From positions 1 through 18,262 of the forward strand of contig DAOVSY010000013.1 in NCBI GenBank assembly GCA_030633365.1: 18,262 nucleotides of DNA, in the 5' to 3' direction. The stretch comes from Spirochaetaceae bacterium. Lineage in GTDB: Bacteria; Spirochaetota; Spirochaetia; B11-G9. Below the pieces are notes generated by a model. It searched no databases and was not told where the DNA came from. It saw only the letters and a program-made list of their open reading frames with translations. Shown here piece by piece: positions 1 through 6,467 of this stretch. The position numbers and the translations under genes were made by a program. Position 1 is the stretch's first letter; each line of letters begins with the position of its first letter.

Positions 1-2
1 AA

Positions 3-287
3 ACTGGTTATATAACAGATAAAGAGTGGGCTGAAATAAAGAAAACCGGAGAAGTTGGAGATTATCTGGGTGTACACTACAATATTAAAGGCGAGGTTCT
101 GGATATTAGCATAAACAAGCGCTTAATTGGAAATAATCCTGAGGATCTGAAAGATGTGTCAAACAGAGTTGCAATTGCAGGAGATCAAAGAAAGGCCGAA
201 GCAATTCTGGGAGCAATTAACGGCCGGTTTTTTAATACCCTTATTACAGATAATTTTACGGCAGCACGGATTTTGGAAATTAAATAA
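3..287 (+). CDS. SorC/DeoR-type transcriptional regulator, C-terminal part (partial)
   Basis: The frame is open from the window edge to a TAA stop and gives the last 94 residues of a protein whose start lies upstream. The sequence matches the end of the SorC-family sugar-binding (effector) domain: a 'GDYLGVHYNIKGEV' segment, then a V-A-I-A-G-D-Q-R-K-A-E-A-I-L stretch, and a closing 'LITDNFTAARIL' segment, equivalent to the family's GG.xKxxAIxaAL and LITDexxA motifs. These proteins bind a phosphorylated sugar and control a neighbouring sugar operon. The N-terminal helix-turn-helix is not in the window, so the split between SorC and the related DeoR/GlpR group cannot be settled. It converges on folE2 across a repeat-filled gap. 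I am confident of the family and cannot name the sugar. Confidence 0.8.
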   Translation, partial: TGYITDKEWAEIKKTGEVGDYLGVHYNIKGEVLDISINKRLIGNNPEDLKDVSNRVAIAGDQRKAEAILGAINGRFFNTLITDNFTAARILEIK

Positions 288-307
288 TATTAATATTTTT
301 GGGCGTT

Positions 308-349
308 GCCCTGTGTAGGGGCAAAAAATCTTTTGCCCCTACACAGGGC
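308..349. repeat. REP-like palindrome 1, 19-bp perfect arms
   Basis: A perfect 19-bp inverted repeat (308-326 and 331-349) encloses a 4-base loop. The arms carry the TAGGGGC/GCCCCTA core seen in the other two palindromes nearby. Such GTAGGGGC...GCCCCTAC palindromes are common dispersed repeats in many bacteria. It could also act as an mRNA-stabilising hairpin at the end of the upstream regulator gene. There is no T-run after it. Confidence 0.75.
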
Positions 350-419
350 CGGGCTATACGCTGCAATTCCTCGCGGATTTGATTACATAGAGCACATTTT
401 GATTTTTTGAAATTCATTT

Positions 420-443
420 GGGTGCGATAAATTGCGCCCCTAC
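420..443. repeat. REP-like palindrome 2, imperfect
   Basis: GGGTGCGAT pairs imperfectly (two G-T pairs) with the following ATTGCGCCC, and the unit ends in CCCCTAC at 437-443. The shared GCGCCCCTACGGG edge relates it to palindromes 1 and 3. It is a degraded or shorter member of the same repeat family. Confidence 0.55.
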
Positions 444-540
444 GGGAATGATCCAAACGGATACATACATTCACGCTGTGGGATTTTCGCTGCTATCCCT
501 AACGTTTTTTGTTTAACTGGATCACATTTTAATTTACTGG

Positions 541-569
541 GTACAGACGCCCAATTTGGGCGTCTCTAC
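541..569. repeat. REP-like palindrome 3, overlapping the folE2 stop codon
   Basis: The arms 541-554 and 556-569 pair over 14 bases with one mismatch around a single central base. The inner 10 bp (AGACGCCCAA/TTGGGCGTCT) are perfect. The outer GTAG of the minus-strand arm contains the TAG stop of folE2 (566-568). The hairpin therefore begins directly at the end of the coding sequence and may protect or end the transcript, although no T-run follows on the minus strand. Confidence 0.75.
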
Positions 570-1336
570 GGGGCACTGGATACGCAGGCATATGCGGAAT
601 GATTGTGTATGGACTCAAAATTTTCCACTTCTACCTGAAAACTTTCTATTCTGGAATCTTTTCGCAGACGGAGAGCTGCTTCTCTGGCTGAATCTTCGAC
701 AAAGCGCGGGTTTTCATAGGCAGTTTCTGTAACATGCTTTTCATCAACCCGTTTTAAAAGGGTATAGAGTGGAGAAGATGCAGAATCTTCTGCTATCTGA
801 ACCAGTTCTTCAACCCATATAAGATGTTTGGATACAACTTCCATTTTGATTGTACCACGCTGGCTGTGTGCTCCATACTTACTTATTTCCTTTGAACAGG
901 GACACAGATTAGTAACTGGAACCTCCACGATTAGTTTTAGATTCAAGGTATCACTTTTCTCTGCCAAAAGATGGCATTTATATTCCATAAGACTGGATAT
1001 TCCGGAAACCGGAGCTTCTTTACGAATAAAATATGGGTAGGAAATCTCCAGATGGGCCGTTTTACATTCAAATGATTTATGCATATCATCCAGAATTTTT
1101 TCCAGACTTTCAGGATGAAGATCAACTGTATGCCTCTCCAGAACCTCTACAAACCTGCTCATGTGAGTGCCCCTGTAATGATGAGGTAAATCTACAAACA
1201 TTTTGATATTTGCAACAGTATGTTGAGAACCCTTGGTTTTATCCATTACTGTCATAGGATAATTCAGATCCCTGACACCAACTTTTTTGATAGCTACTTC
1301 TCTTTTATCCGCCTCGTTCTGAACATCTGACATCAT
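566..1336 (-). CDS. folE2: GTP cyclohydrolase I, FolE2 type (GCYH-IB)
   Basis: FolE2 converts GTP to 7,8-dihydroneopterin triphosphate, the entry step to folate and to 7-deazaguanine (queuosine) synthesis. The 256-residue length is normal for the family. The hallmark LCPCSKEIS lies at residues 144-152, with C145 and C147 matching the metal-ligand and catalytic cysteines, followed by GAHSQR (155-160, H157) and ESIHNH (241-246). Unlike zinc-dependent FolE, this type can use other metals and is often found in organisms facing zinc limitation. The start ATG overlaps the queD stop (ATGA), and a GGGGAGA ribosome site lies inside queD, so the two genes are translationally coupled. With QueD beside it, a role in queuosine synthesis is likely. 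The last six residues (CVSSAP) and the TAG stop run into a palindromic repeat, so the natural C-terminus may have been replaced. Confidence 0.95.
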   Translation of the reverse strand: MMSDVQNEADKREVAIKKVGVRDLNYPMTVMDKTKGSQHTVANIKMFVDLPHHYRGTHMSRFVEVLERHTVDLHPESLEKILDDMHKSFECKTAHLEISYPYFIRKEAPVSGISSLMEYKCHLLAEKSDTLNLKLIVEVPVTNLCPCSKEISKYGAHSQRGTIKMEVVSKHLIWVEELVQIAEDSASSPLYTLLKRVDEKHVTETAYENPRFVEDSAREAALRLRKDSRIESFQVEVENFESIHNHSAYACVSSAP

Positions 1337-1704
1337 AGGATCTGGTCTCCCCTGTAAACAACAAAATTTGTTTCTGTTTCATTTAATTTAAGCTGGTAAA
1401 GTTCAAAATTATCCCCTTTTAAGGGAGCCTTAATTTCATTCCATATCCACTGAACTAGATTCTCTGATGAAGACTGAGGAACAATATCATTAAGATATTT
1501 ATGATCAAATCTGTCTATTACCTTTTCTTTTACTATTGATTTAATTATACCATAATCCAGAATCATCCCTTCTTTACCGGGTGTTCCCTGTATAGTTACT
1601 TCCAATTTGTAAGTGTGCCCGTGTAAAGCTTCACATTTTCCATGATATTCCACTAAATTGTGAGCGGAATCAAATTTAAAAACCTTTGTTAAGAACATTT
1701 TCAT
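1333..1704 (-). CDS. queD: 6-carboxytetrahydropterin synthase (QueD/PTPS family)
   Basis: QueD turns dihydroneopterin triphosphate, the FolE2 product, into 6-carboxy-5,6,7,8-tetrahydropterin on the route to preQ0 and queuosine. The 123-residue protein has the PTPS zinc triad H15, H28 and H30 (FDSAH and LHGHTY), the catalytic C24, the DH pair D67-H68 and the E109 of the closing NETETNFVVY segment. It overlaps folE2 by 4 bases, so the two consecutive enzymes are made together. No good ribosome site precedes the ATG at 1704; a second ATG lies two codons in. The gap to tctB is 31 bases, so it may be co-transcribed with the transporter genes or have its own promoter. A 6-pyruvoyl-tetrahydropterin synthase role is less likely at this length and in this context. 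Confidence 0.92.
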   Translation of the reverse strand: MKMFLTKVFKFDSAHNLVEYHGKCEALHGHTYKLEVTIQGTPGKEGMILDYGIIKSIVKEKVIDRFDHKYLNDIVPQSSSENLVQWIWNEIKAPLKGDNFELYQLKLNETETNFVVYRGDQIL

Positions 1705-1710
1705 GGGTAT

Positions 1711-1739
1711 AAAGTATAAATTGATAACTGTTTGGTCAA
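1711..1739 (-). promoter_or_regulatory. Possible promoter for queD-folE2, giving a very short leader
   Basis: On the minus strand TTGACC (1739-1734) is followed after 17 bases by TACTTT (1716-1711), or after 15 bases by TATACT (1718-1713). Transcription would start within a few bases of the queD ATG. This fits the absence of a ribosome site there and suggests a leaderless message. The signal overlaps the tctB stop codon. The match is weak and unproven. Confidence 0.25.
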
Positions 1740-2182
1740 GGTAATCTTACATTTAAAAGGTATCTGAACAGATAAAATATTGTAAAGACAGCTGTAATCG
1801 ATATTATTGGAATTTTCCAGTAAAACCGTCTGTAAAGAAAGATCATAGCTGCAAGAAGAAAAATTAAAGTTGAGGCAATAAAATGGATATAATAAAGAAG
1901 AATTAAATATCCAATAAAAAGAGCCAGGGTCAGCGGAAGACTTCTTTGATTATTTTCTTCATCCTGTTCTACTTCTGTTAATTTCTTTTTTTTCTGACTA
2001 TGAACCAGACTGGAAATAAGATAATAGGTGCTTAGTAAAATAAGCAGTAATGAAACAACACCGGGAAAGAGGCCAGGACTAAGAGCTATATTTCCTCTTG
2101 TGGGTAGTGATATGCTGTATAATAAGCTGGCAACCCCCATAAGAATAAGCAGCAGTGTAAAAATAAGCTCTTTTTTAGCCAT
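1736..2182 (-). CDS. tctB: Tripartite tricarboxylate transporter small membrane subunit (TctB)
   Basis: TctB is the small, poorly conserved integral membrane protein of TTT-family secondary transporters, which work with a periplasmic binding protein and a large membrane subunit. The 148-residue product has four or five hydrophobic segments (about 5-25, 39-59, 82-117 as one or two spans, 123-143) and a charged cytoplasmic-type loop at 61-80. The early SISLPTRGN...SPGLFPGVV region is typical: the PG-x-FP motif precedes the second membrane span. I place the start at 2182, because GGGAG lies 8 bases before that ATG while the in-frame ATG at 2197 has no ribosome site. It follows tctC by 24 bases. 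Identification rests on size, topology and position. Confidence 0.85.
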   Translation of the reverse strand: MAKKELIFTLLLILMGVASLLYSISLPTRGNIALSPGLFPGVVSLLLILLSTYYLISSLVHSQKKKKLTEVEQDEENNQRSLPLTLALFIGYLILLYYIHFIASTLIFLLAAMIFLYRRFYWKIPIISITAVFTIFYLFRYLLNVRLP

Positions 2183-2206
2183 GAACCTCTCTCCCATTAT
2201 GATTAC

Positions 2207-3232
2207 TTAATTTCGGGGTATATCAAAATCTGCAGGAGATTTTGCAGCTACACCAGCATCCTGAAGCAGCCATGTAGTAGTGGATTTCCAGGTATCAACT
2301 TTAGCCCAAAAATCATCCCCAGTCTGACCCATAGTCTGGATATAGTATTTATCTGCAAACTCTTTCCATCTTGGATCTTCAAGTGCATCCATAGCAGCAT
2401 CTGTCAATGTATCTACAATTGATTCCGGTGTATCTTTATGAACCAGAATCATAACCATTAGTCCCCATGGAAGAACATCCTGAAACTGGGGCTGTAACTG
2501 CCCAAGAGCAGGAGCATCATCAAGAAGTTTTTCATTGGAAAGTGTTGCAAGTAGTTTTATAGTTCCAGCTTCATGATCTCCCATTATTGAAATCAGGGGA
2601 TTAAATGCTACATCAACATGACCGCCAAGAAGAGCGGCCTTAACCTTTCCGCCACCTCCAAATGGCACCATATTAAATTCTGAATCACTGTACTCAGAAA
2701 AAAGAAGCCCTGCAACATGTCCAAGAGACCCTGGAGCTGCATAACCTGCAATAATCTTTCCAGGTCTGGATTGTGCATCTGCTATTAACTCTTCCAGACT
2801 ATTCCAGGGTGCATCTGCCTTTACATAACAGGTAGGTGTAAGACTGGAGACAAGAATAATAGGCTGAAAATCGGATACATCCATATCTGAAAGCCCCATA
2901 ACATTCCATACACCAGCAGCTTCAGTAGTTGTAATTAAAATAGAATAACCATCGGCTGGTTTATTCATTATATACTGGCTTCCTATTGCACCACTGGCAC
3001 CAGCCTTATTCTGTATAATAATATTGGAACCACCAAGACGTTCCTCCAAAAGAGGCATAAAATTACGTCCTATATTATCTGTTAATCCACCTGCTCCCCA
3101 TGTTATAACTGCTTCAATCTCCCTTTCAGGATAATTCTCTACTACCACTTCCTTTTCTGCAGTAGCAAAAAGAGCCATACTAAGCATCAATATCATTAGA
3201 AAAACAATACCAATTTTTTTTACATTAACCAT
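2207..3232 (-). CDS. tctC: Tripartite tricarboxylate transporter solute-binding protein (TctC/Bug family)
   Basis: This is the periplasmic receptor that captures substrate for the TctA/TctB membrane unit. Residues 1-25 form a signal peptide with a basic start, a hydrophobic core and an Ala-Thr-Ala cleavage site. Bug-family signatures follow: YPEREIEAVI (34-43), AGGLTDNIGR (47-56), NKAGASGAIG (75-84) and PADGYSIL (92-99). The length of 341 residues is normal. Known family members bind citrate, tartrate, other di- and tricarboxylates, aromatic acids, amino acids or nicotinate, so the substrate cannot be read from sequence. A GGTGGAGG ribosome site lies just before the ATG. It sits 24 bases after tctA and 24 bases before tctB. 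Confidence 0.93.
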   Translation of the reverse strand: MVNVKKIGIVFLMILMLSMALFATAEKEVVVENYPEREIEAVITWGAGGLTDNIGRNFMPLLEERLGGSNIIIQNKAGASGAIGSQYIMNKPADGYSILITTTEAAGVWNVMGLSDMDVSDFQPIILVSSLTPTCYVKADAPWNSLEELIADAQSRPGKIIAGYAAPGSLGHVAGLLFSEYSDSEFNMVPFGGGGKVKAALLGGHVDVAFNPLISIMGDHEAGTIKLLATLSNEKLLDDAPALGQLQPQFQDVLPWGLMVMILVHKDTPESIVDTLTDAAMDALEDPRWKEFADKYYIQTMGQTGDDFWAKVDTWKSTTTWLLQDAGVAAKSPADFDIPRN

Positions 3233-3256
3233 AAATCCTCCACCTAAAAAATATTT

Positions 3257-4780
3257 TTATCTTACTTTTTTATCAAAAGTAAGGATGTTCCTTATTTTAT
3301 TTATTCCTGATGATTTTATTTTTTTAAAAACAGGTATCTGATCAAGAATCTGAAATAATGCAAGGGCAAAAATAACGACGGCTATAGGTCTTGTCATCAA
3401 TTTTCCAAGAATATCACCATCAGATATCATGGAGACTCTGCGAAGTTCCCCATCTGCCATAGCTCCCAAAACAAGACCTATCACAACAGGTCCAATTGGG
3501 AATTTTATTGTTTTAAAGAAATAACCTAAAATTCCTGTAGCAACCATTAAAACAATATCAAATGGTGAATTTCGAATAGCATAGGCTCCAACAAAACATA
3601 GAACCGATACAATTGGCATAAGGGTTTCCGGTCTTATAGTAAGTATCTTTAAAAAATACTTTGTTACAAATAATCCTATAAACAAGAAAAGAAAATTTGC
3701 CATAAAAAGTAAAATAACAATAAACCAGAAAAGATCCGGACTGTTTACCATTAGCATGGGGCCAGGCTGCAGTCCATGAACAATAAAAGCTCCCATCATT
3801 ACAGCTGTTACTGCATCTCCAGGAATACCCAAAGTAAGAAGGGGTATCATTGTTCCACCAATCATAGCATTGTTTGCTACTTCAGGTGCAACAACACCCT
3901 CATAAGCACCTTCACCAAATGGTACTTCAGGGTTTTTAACTCTCTTTTTTGCATTATCATATGCAAGAAAAGATGCAATAGTTCCTCCCACACCAGGAAG
4001 AGCTCCAATCCAGGCTCCAATTACTGAAGATCTAAGAATAACAGGGAGCATCTTTATAAAAGTACTCATTTTCGGGATTACCTGTCCAAGCTGCTTTATT
4101 ATCTTATGTTTATGGGAAGGAGTGCGCATCTGAACAATTACTTCAGACAAGCCAAAGAAACCAATCAAACTGGGTATTAATCCTATACCTGATAACAATT
4201 CAATACTGCCGAATGTAAACCGGGGAATCCCGTAAAAAGGATCCATTCCTACAGTGGAAAGTAATAAACCTATCAAACCTGCAATAATTGCTTTTACAAA
4301 AGATCCTTCAGAAAGATTTCCTATGGTAATTAATCCAAGAGTTATTAATCCAAGATACTCAAAAGGACCGAAACTCAATGCTATCTTTGATATGGGAGGT
4401 GCAAGTGTGGCAAGGAAGAATAATCCGATAAGCCCTCCAATAAAAGAACCAATACGAGCCAGGCCCAGAGCCATTGCGGCTTTCCCCTGTTTTGCAAGAG
4501 GATAACCATCAAAACCTGTACATATAGAAGAGGGAGCTCCTGGAATATTCAAAAGAACAGCAGAGATTGAGCCTCCAAAAACACCTCCTGCATAAACTCC
4601 AATAATCATTGCAAGGGCATATTCCATGGACCATCCAAAGGTCAGGGAAACCAACAATGCTGTAGCCATCGTAACAGATAATCCAGGTAAAGCTCCAATA
4701 AGAACACCTGAAAGGCTTCCCAGAGCTGTTAGTAATATTACATTTATATCCAATGCGTTAGTTAACGCTTCTGCAAACAT
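3257..4780 (-). CDS. tctA: Tripartite tricarboxylate transporter large membrane subunit (TctA)
   Basis: TctA is the large transmembrane subunit that moves substrate across the inner membrane using the ion gradient. The 507-residue product has many hydrophobic spans and the family signatures GVLIGALPGLS (25-35), GGSISAVLLNIPG (69-81) and DGYPLAKQG (91-99), plus a second-half GALPGVGG repeat of the first motif. I choose the start at 4780: GGAGA lies 7 bases before that ATG, and the protein then begins like other TctA proteins. An upstream in-frame ATG at 4834 would overlap the promoter and operator region. It is the first gene of the minus-strand operon; the A-C-B order is unlike the common C-B-A order. 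It is transcribed divergently from trpE. Confidence 0.94.
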   Translation of the reverse strand: MFAEALTNALDINVILLTALGSLSGVLIGALPGLSVTMATALLVSLTFGWSMEYALAMIIGVYAGGVFGGSISAVLLNIPGAPSSICTGFDGYPLAKQGKAAMALGLARIGSFIGGLIGLFFLATLAPPISKIALSFGPFEYLGLITLGLITIGNLSEGSFVKAIIAGLIGLLLSTVGMDPFYGIPRFTFGSIELLSGIGLIPSLIGFFGLSEVIVQMRTPSHKHKIIKQLGQVIPKMSTFIKMLPVILRSSVIGAWIGALPGVGGTIASFLAYDNAKKRVKNPEVPFGEGAYEGVVAPEVANNAMIGGTMIPLLTLGIPGDAVTAVMMGAFIVHGLQPGPMLMVNSPDLFWFIVILLFMANFLFLFIGLFVTKYFLKILTIRPETLMPIVSVLCFVGAYAIRNSPFDIVLMVATGILGYFFKTIKFPIGPVVIGLVLGAMADGELRRVSMISDGDILGKLMTRPIAVVIFALALFQILDQIPVFKKIKSSGINKIRNILTFDKKVR

Positions 4781-4821
4781 CCAACTATCTCCATATCTAT
4801 GAACCAATATATACTTGCGGC

Positions 4822-4850
4822 AGTATATCATCAAAGTGTTTCTATGTATA
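4822..4850 (-). promoter_or_regulatory. Putative tctA promoter with extended -10
   Basis: The minus strand reads TGATATACT (4830-4822), an extended -10 with hexamer TATACT. The hexamer TATACA (4850-4845) stands 17 bases upstream as a weak -35. The -35 falls inside the palindromic site at 4838-4855, the expected position for a repressor operator. The transcript would have a leader of about 35 bases before the tctA ribosome site. Confidence 0.45.
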
Positions 4851-4855
4851 GATAC
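4838..4855. promoter_or_regulatory. Operator-like palindrome, copy 1
   Basis: GTTTCTATGTATAGATAC is an imperfect palindrome, with mismatches only at the third base and the centre. The flanking AAGT on its left is also conserved in copy 2. It overlaps the -35 of the putative tctA promoter. It is probably the binding site of a dimeric regulator whose gene is not in the window. Confidence 0.6.
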
Positions 4856-4919
4856 TTATTTAATCTTTTTAAATCCGGATATTTCTAACACAACAATAAG
4901 ATTTTATTCTATTAGCCTG

Positions 4920-4948
4920 TTGACCAAGTTATTCTCTTTCTATATTGT
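4920..4948 (+). promoter_or_regulatory. Putative trp operon promoter
   Basis: TTGACC (4920-4925) and TATTGT (4943-4948) are separated by 17 bases on the plus strand. This is a reasonable sigma-70-type promoter, which would start transcription near 4955, just before operator copy 2. The leader to the trpE ATG would be about 105 bases. Confidence 0.45.
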
Positions 4949-4960
4949 ACCCTAACAAGT

Positions 4961-4978
4961 GTTTCTACTTATAGATAC
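4961..4978. promoter_or_regulatory. Operator-like palindrome, copy 2
   Basis: GTTTCTACTTATAGATAC differs from copy 1 (4838-4855) at two bases, and the AAGT before it is also shared. The copies start 123 bp apart. This one lies just downstream of the predicted trp start point, where a bound repressor would block the trp operon. Confidence 0.6.
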
Positions 4979-4994
4979 ATCAAACAGATAAACA

Positions 4995-5047
4995 GAGGTT
5001 GAGCAGGACCTCCAGTCAGTGGGATTATAATTAGAAAAAGACTGACT
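4995..5047 (+). promoter_or_regulatory. trpE leader hairpins next to the ribosome site
   Basis: Two stems can form in the trpE leader: GAGGT/ACCTC (4995-4999 with 5008-5012) and AGTCAGT/ACTGACT (5014-5020 with 5041-5047, 20-base loop). The second ends one base before the AAGGA ribosome site at 5049-5053. A competing pairing of TTGAG (4999-5003) with CTCAA (5046-5050) would cover part of that site. No Trp-rich leader peptide, T-box motif or TRAP-type GAG repeat series is visible, so a regulatory role is a guess. Confidence 0.3.
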
Positions 5048-5059
5048 CAAGGAACAAAA

Positions 5060-6466
5060 ATGGAAAAACAAAAGAACAACCTGATTATTCGTACAGTTAC
5101 AGGTGAGCGATTTACACCTTACTCTCTTGCAAGAAAACTTAATGCAAAAGCAATTCTTGAATCTGCATCTTTTGATCAGGGAAAATCAAGATATTCAATT
5201 CTTCTAATTAAAGAAGCCTTTAGGGTGGTTCAACAGAATAATGATATCTATATGGAAGTAAATAGCACAAGAAAAAATATAAAAAGTTCAGCTGCTGATA
5301 TTCTTTCTATTTTGCTTTATTTTGCAGATCAGCATCCCAAAAAAAACAGTGACTACCCTATACCAACAGGAGGTATAGGATTTCTTTCTTATGAATTCGC
5401 ATCAAACTGCGATACAATCATTTTTACTAATAAAAAAGATAATCTGGATCTTCCGGATGCATGCTTTATTTTTGGAAATATCTATATAATTTTTGATCAC
5501 TTTACAGACAAACTCCATATAATAGGGGTTAATTATACAGAATCAACAATTGATATAATTAAAGAATTAGATCTTATAGAAGAGCAGTTGAATGATTTAA
5601 ATTTCAATTATCTTAATAATCAGGTATTAGAATATCCTGCAGAAGTAATTACTCCAGAGAAAGAAAAAGAAGAGTTTATAAAGGGCGTAGGTATAGTAAA
5701 GGATGAAATAATAAAAGGTAATCTTCTACAGGGGGTTCTTTCCAGACGAATTACTGTAAAAACAGAAATGTCTGCAATTGAGGCCTATAAAAACCTTCGG
5801 TCTGTCAATCCATCCCCATATATGTTCTATCTTGATTTTGGAGAGTATCAACTGTTTGGAGCATCTCCCGAAGCTCATGTTCAGATAAAAAATGAAACAG
5901 CAGTAATTAATCCCATTGCCGGCACCAGACGAAGAGGAAAAAACGAGGAAGAAGACAGACTCCTGGCAGAAGAACTATTAAATGATGAAAAAGAAAAAGC
6001 TGAACATCTAATGCTTGTAGACCTGGCAAGAAATGATCTGGGGCGCGTTTCTAATACAGGAAGTGTTATGGTAAAAGATTATATGAAAGTAAAAAAATTC
6101 TCCCATGTTATGCATATTACATCTAAAGTCGAAGGAAAACTTAAAAAAGGACTAACAGGTATGGATGCTATTAAAGCAACTTTTCCTGCAGGTACAGTCT
6201 CTGGGGCTCCAAAAATTAAAGCAATTGAAATTATTGATAAAATTGAAAAAAAACCACGGCGATTCTATGCAGGACTGGTAGGATACATTGAAACCGGCGG
6301 AGATCTGGATACATGTATAACAATTAGAAGTGCTCTCAAAAAGGATGGATTTCTCTATCTTCAGGCAGGAGCAGGTATTGTTTATGATTCATCTGCGTTG
6401 CGGGAATATGAAGAAACAGGTGAGAAACTTGAAGCATTGGCCGTAGCCATAGGAGTGGATATTTAA
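5060..6466 (+). CDS. trpE: Anthranilate synthase component I
   Basis: TrpE makes anthranilate from chorismate, using ammonia delivered by the TrpG domain of the next gene. The 468-residue protein has an N-terminal regulatory region with ILESA (32-36) and SRYS (43-46), the motif where tryptophan binds, so feedback inhibition is likely retained. The chorismate-binding domain shows [11 protein letters not shown] (250-260), IAGTRRRG (286-293), [14 protein letters not shown] (317-330), [17 protein letters not shown] (375-391) and GAGIVYDSS (437-445). An AAGGA site stands 6 bases before the ATG. The stop is one base before the trpGD start. An aminodeoxychorismate synthase (PabB) role is unlikely because of the operon. 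First gene of the trp operon. Confidence 0.97.
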   Translation: MEKQKNNLIIRTVTGERFTPYSLARKLNAKAILESASFDQGKSRYSILLIKEAFRVVQQNNDIYMEVNSTRKNIKSSAADILSILLYFADQHPKKNSDYPIPTGGIGFLSYEFASNCDTIIFTNKKDNLDLPDACFIFGNIYIIFDHFTDKLHIIGVNYTESTIDIIKELDLIEEQLNDLNFNYLNNQVLEYPAEVITPEKEKEEFIKGVGIVKDEIIKGNLLQGVLSRRITVKTEMSAIEAYKNLRSVNPSPYMFYLDFGEYQLFGASPEAHVQIKNETAVINPIAGTRRRGKNEEEDRLLAEELLNDEKEKAEHLMLVDLARNDLGRVSNTGSVMVKDYMKVKKFSHVMHITSKVEGKLKKGLTGMDAIKATFPAGTVSGAPKIKAIEIIDKIEKKPRRFYAGLVGYIETGGDLDTCITIRSALKKDGFLYLQAGAGIVYDSSALREYEETGEKLEALAVAIGVDI

Positions 6467-6467
6467 G

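Larger units (their letters stand above)
288..565. other. Non-coding convergent region built from short palindromes
   Basis: This gap between the ends of the SorC-type gene and folE2 contains no convincing gene. A 64-codon reading frame on the minus strand (280-474) runs straight through two palindromes and has no ribosome binding site, so it is not called. The stretch is more GC-rich in patches than its flanks and holds three related palindromes (308-349, 420-443, 541-569), each ending in a CCCCTAC- or TCTCTAC-like edge. It may be a composite or several insertions of a mobile palindromic repeat. None of the hairpins is followed by a clear T-run, so classical terminators are not evident. Confidence 0.6.

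Noticed and set aside
280..474. 64-codon reading frame on the minus strand
   Set aside because: It crosses two palindromic repeats, has no ribosome site and resembles no known protein.
828..1040. 70-codon plus-strand frame inside folE2
   Set aside because: It is antisense to the conserved FolE2 active-site region and has no ribosome site.
4781..4834. N-terminal extension of TctA from an ATG at 4834
   Set aside because: The extension is polar, unlike TctA starts, overlaps the promoter-like region, and the downstream ATG at 4780 has a well-placed GGAGA.
4834..4980. Two 22-bp repeats as ends of a small mobile element
   Set aside because: They are in direct orientation, fit promoter-proximal operator positions, and no target duplication is visible.
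4999..5034. TTG-started 11-codon leader peptide with one Trp codon before trpE
   Set aside because: It has only one Trp codon, a poorly spaced ribosome site and no clear terminator/antiterminator pair, so classical attenuation is not supported.
4949..5059. T-box or TRAP control of the trp operon
   Set aside because: There is no AGGGTGGNACCGCG-like T-box sequence, and far too few GAG/TAG triplets for TRAP binding.
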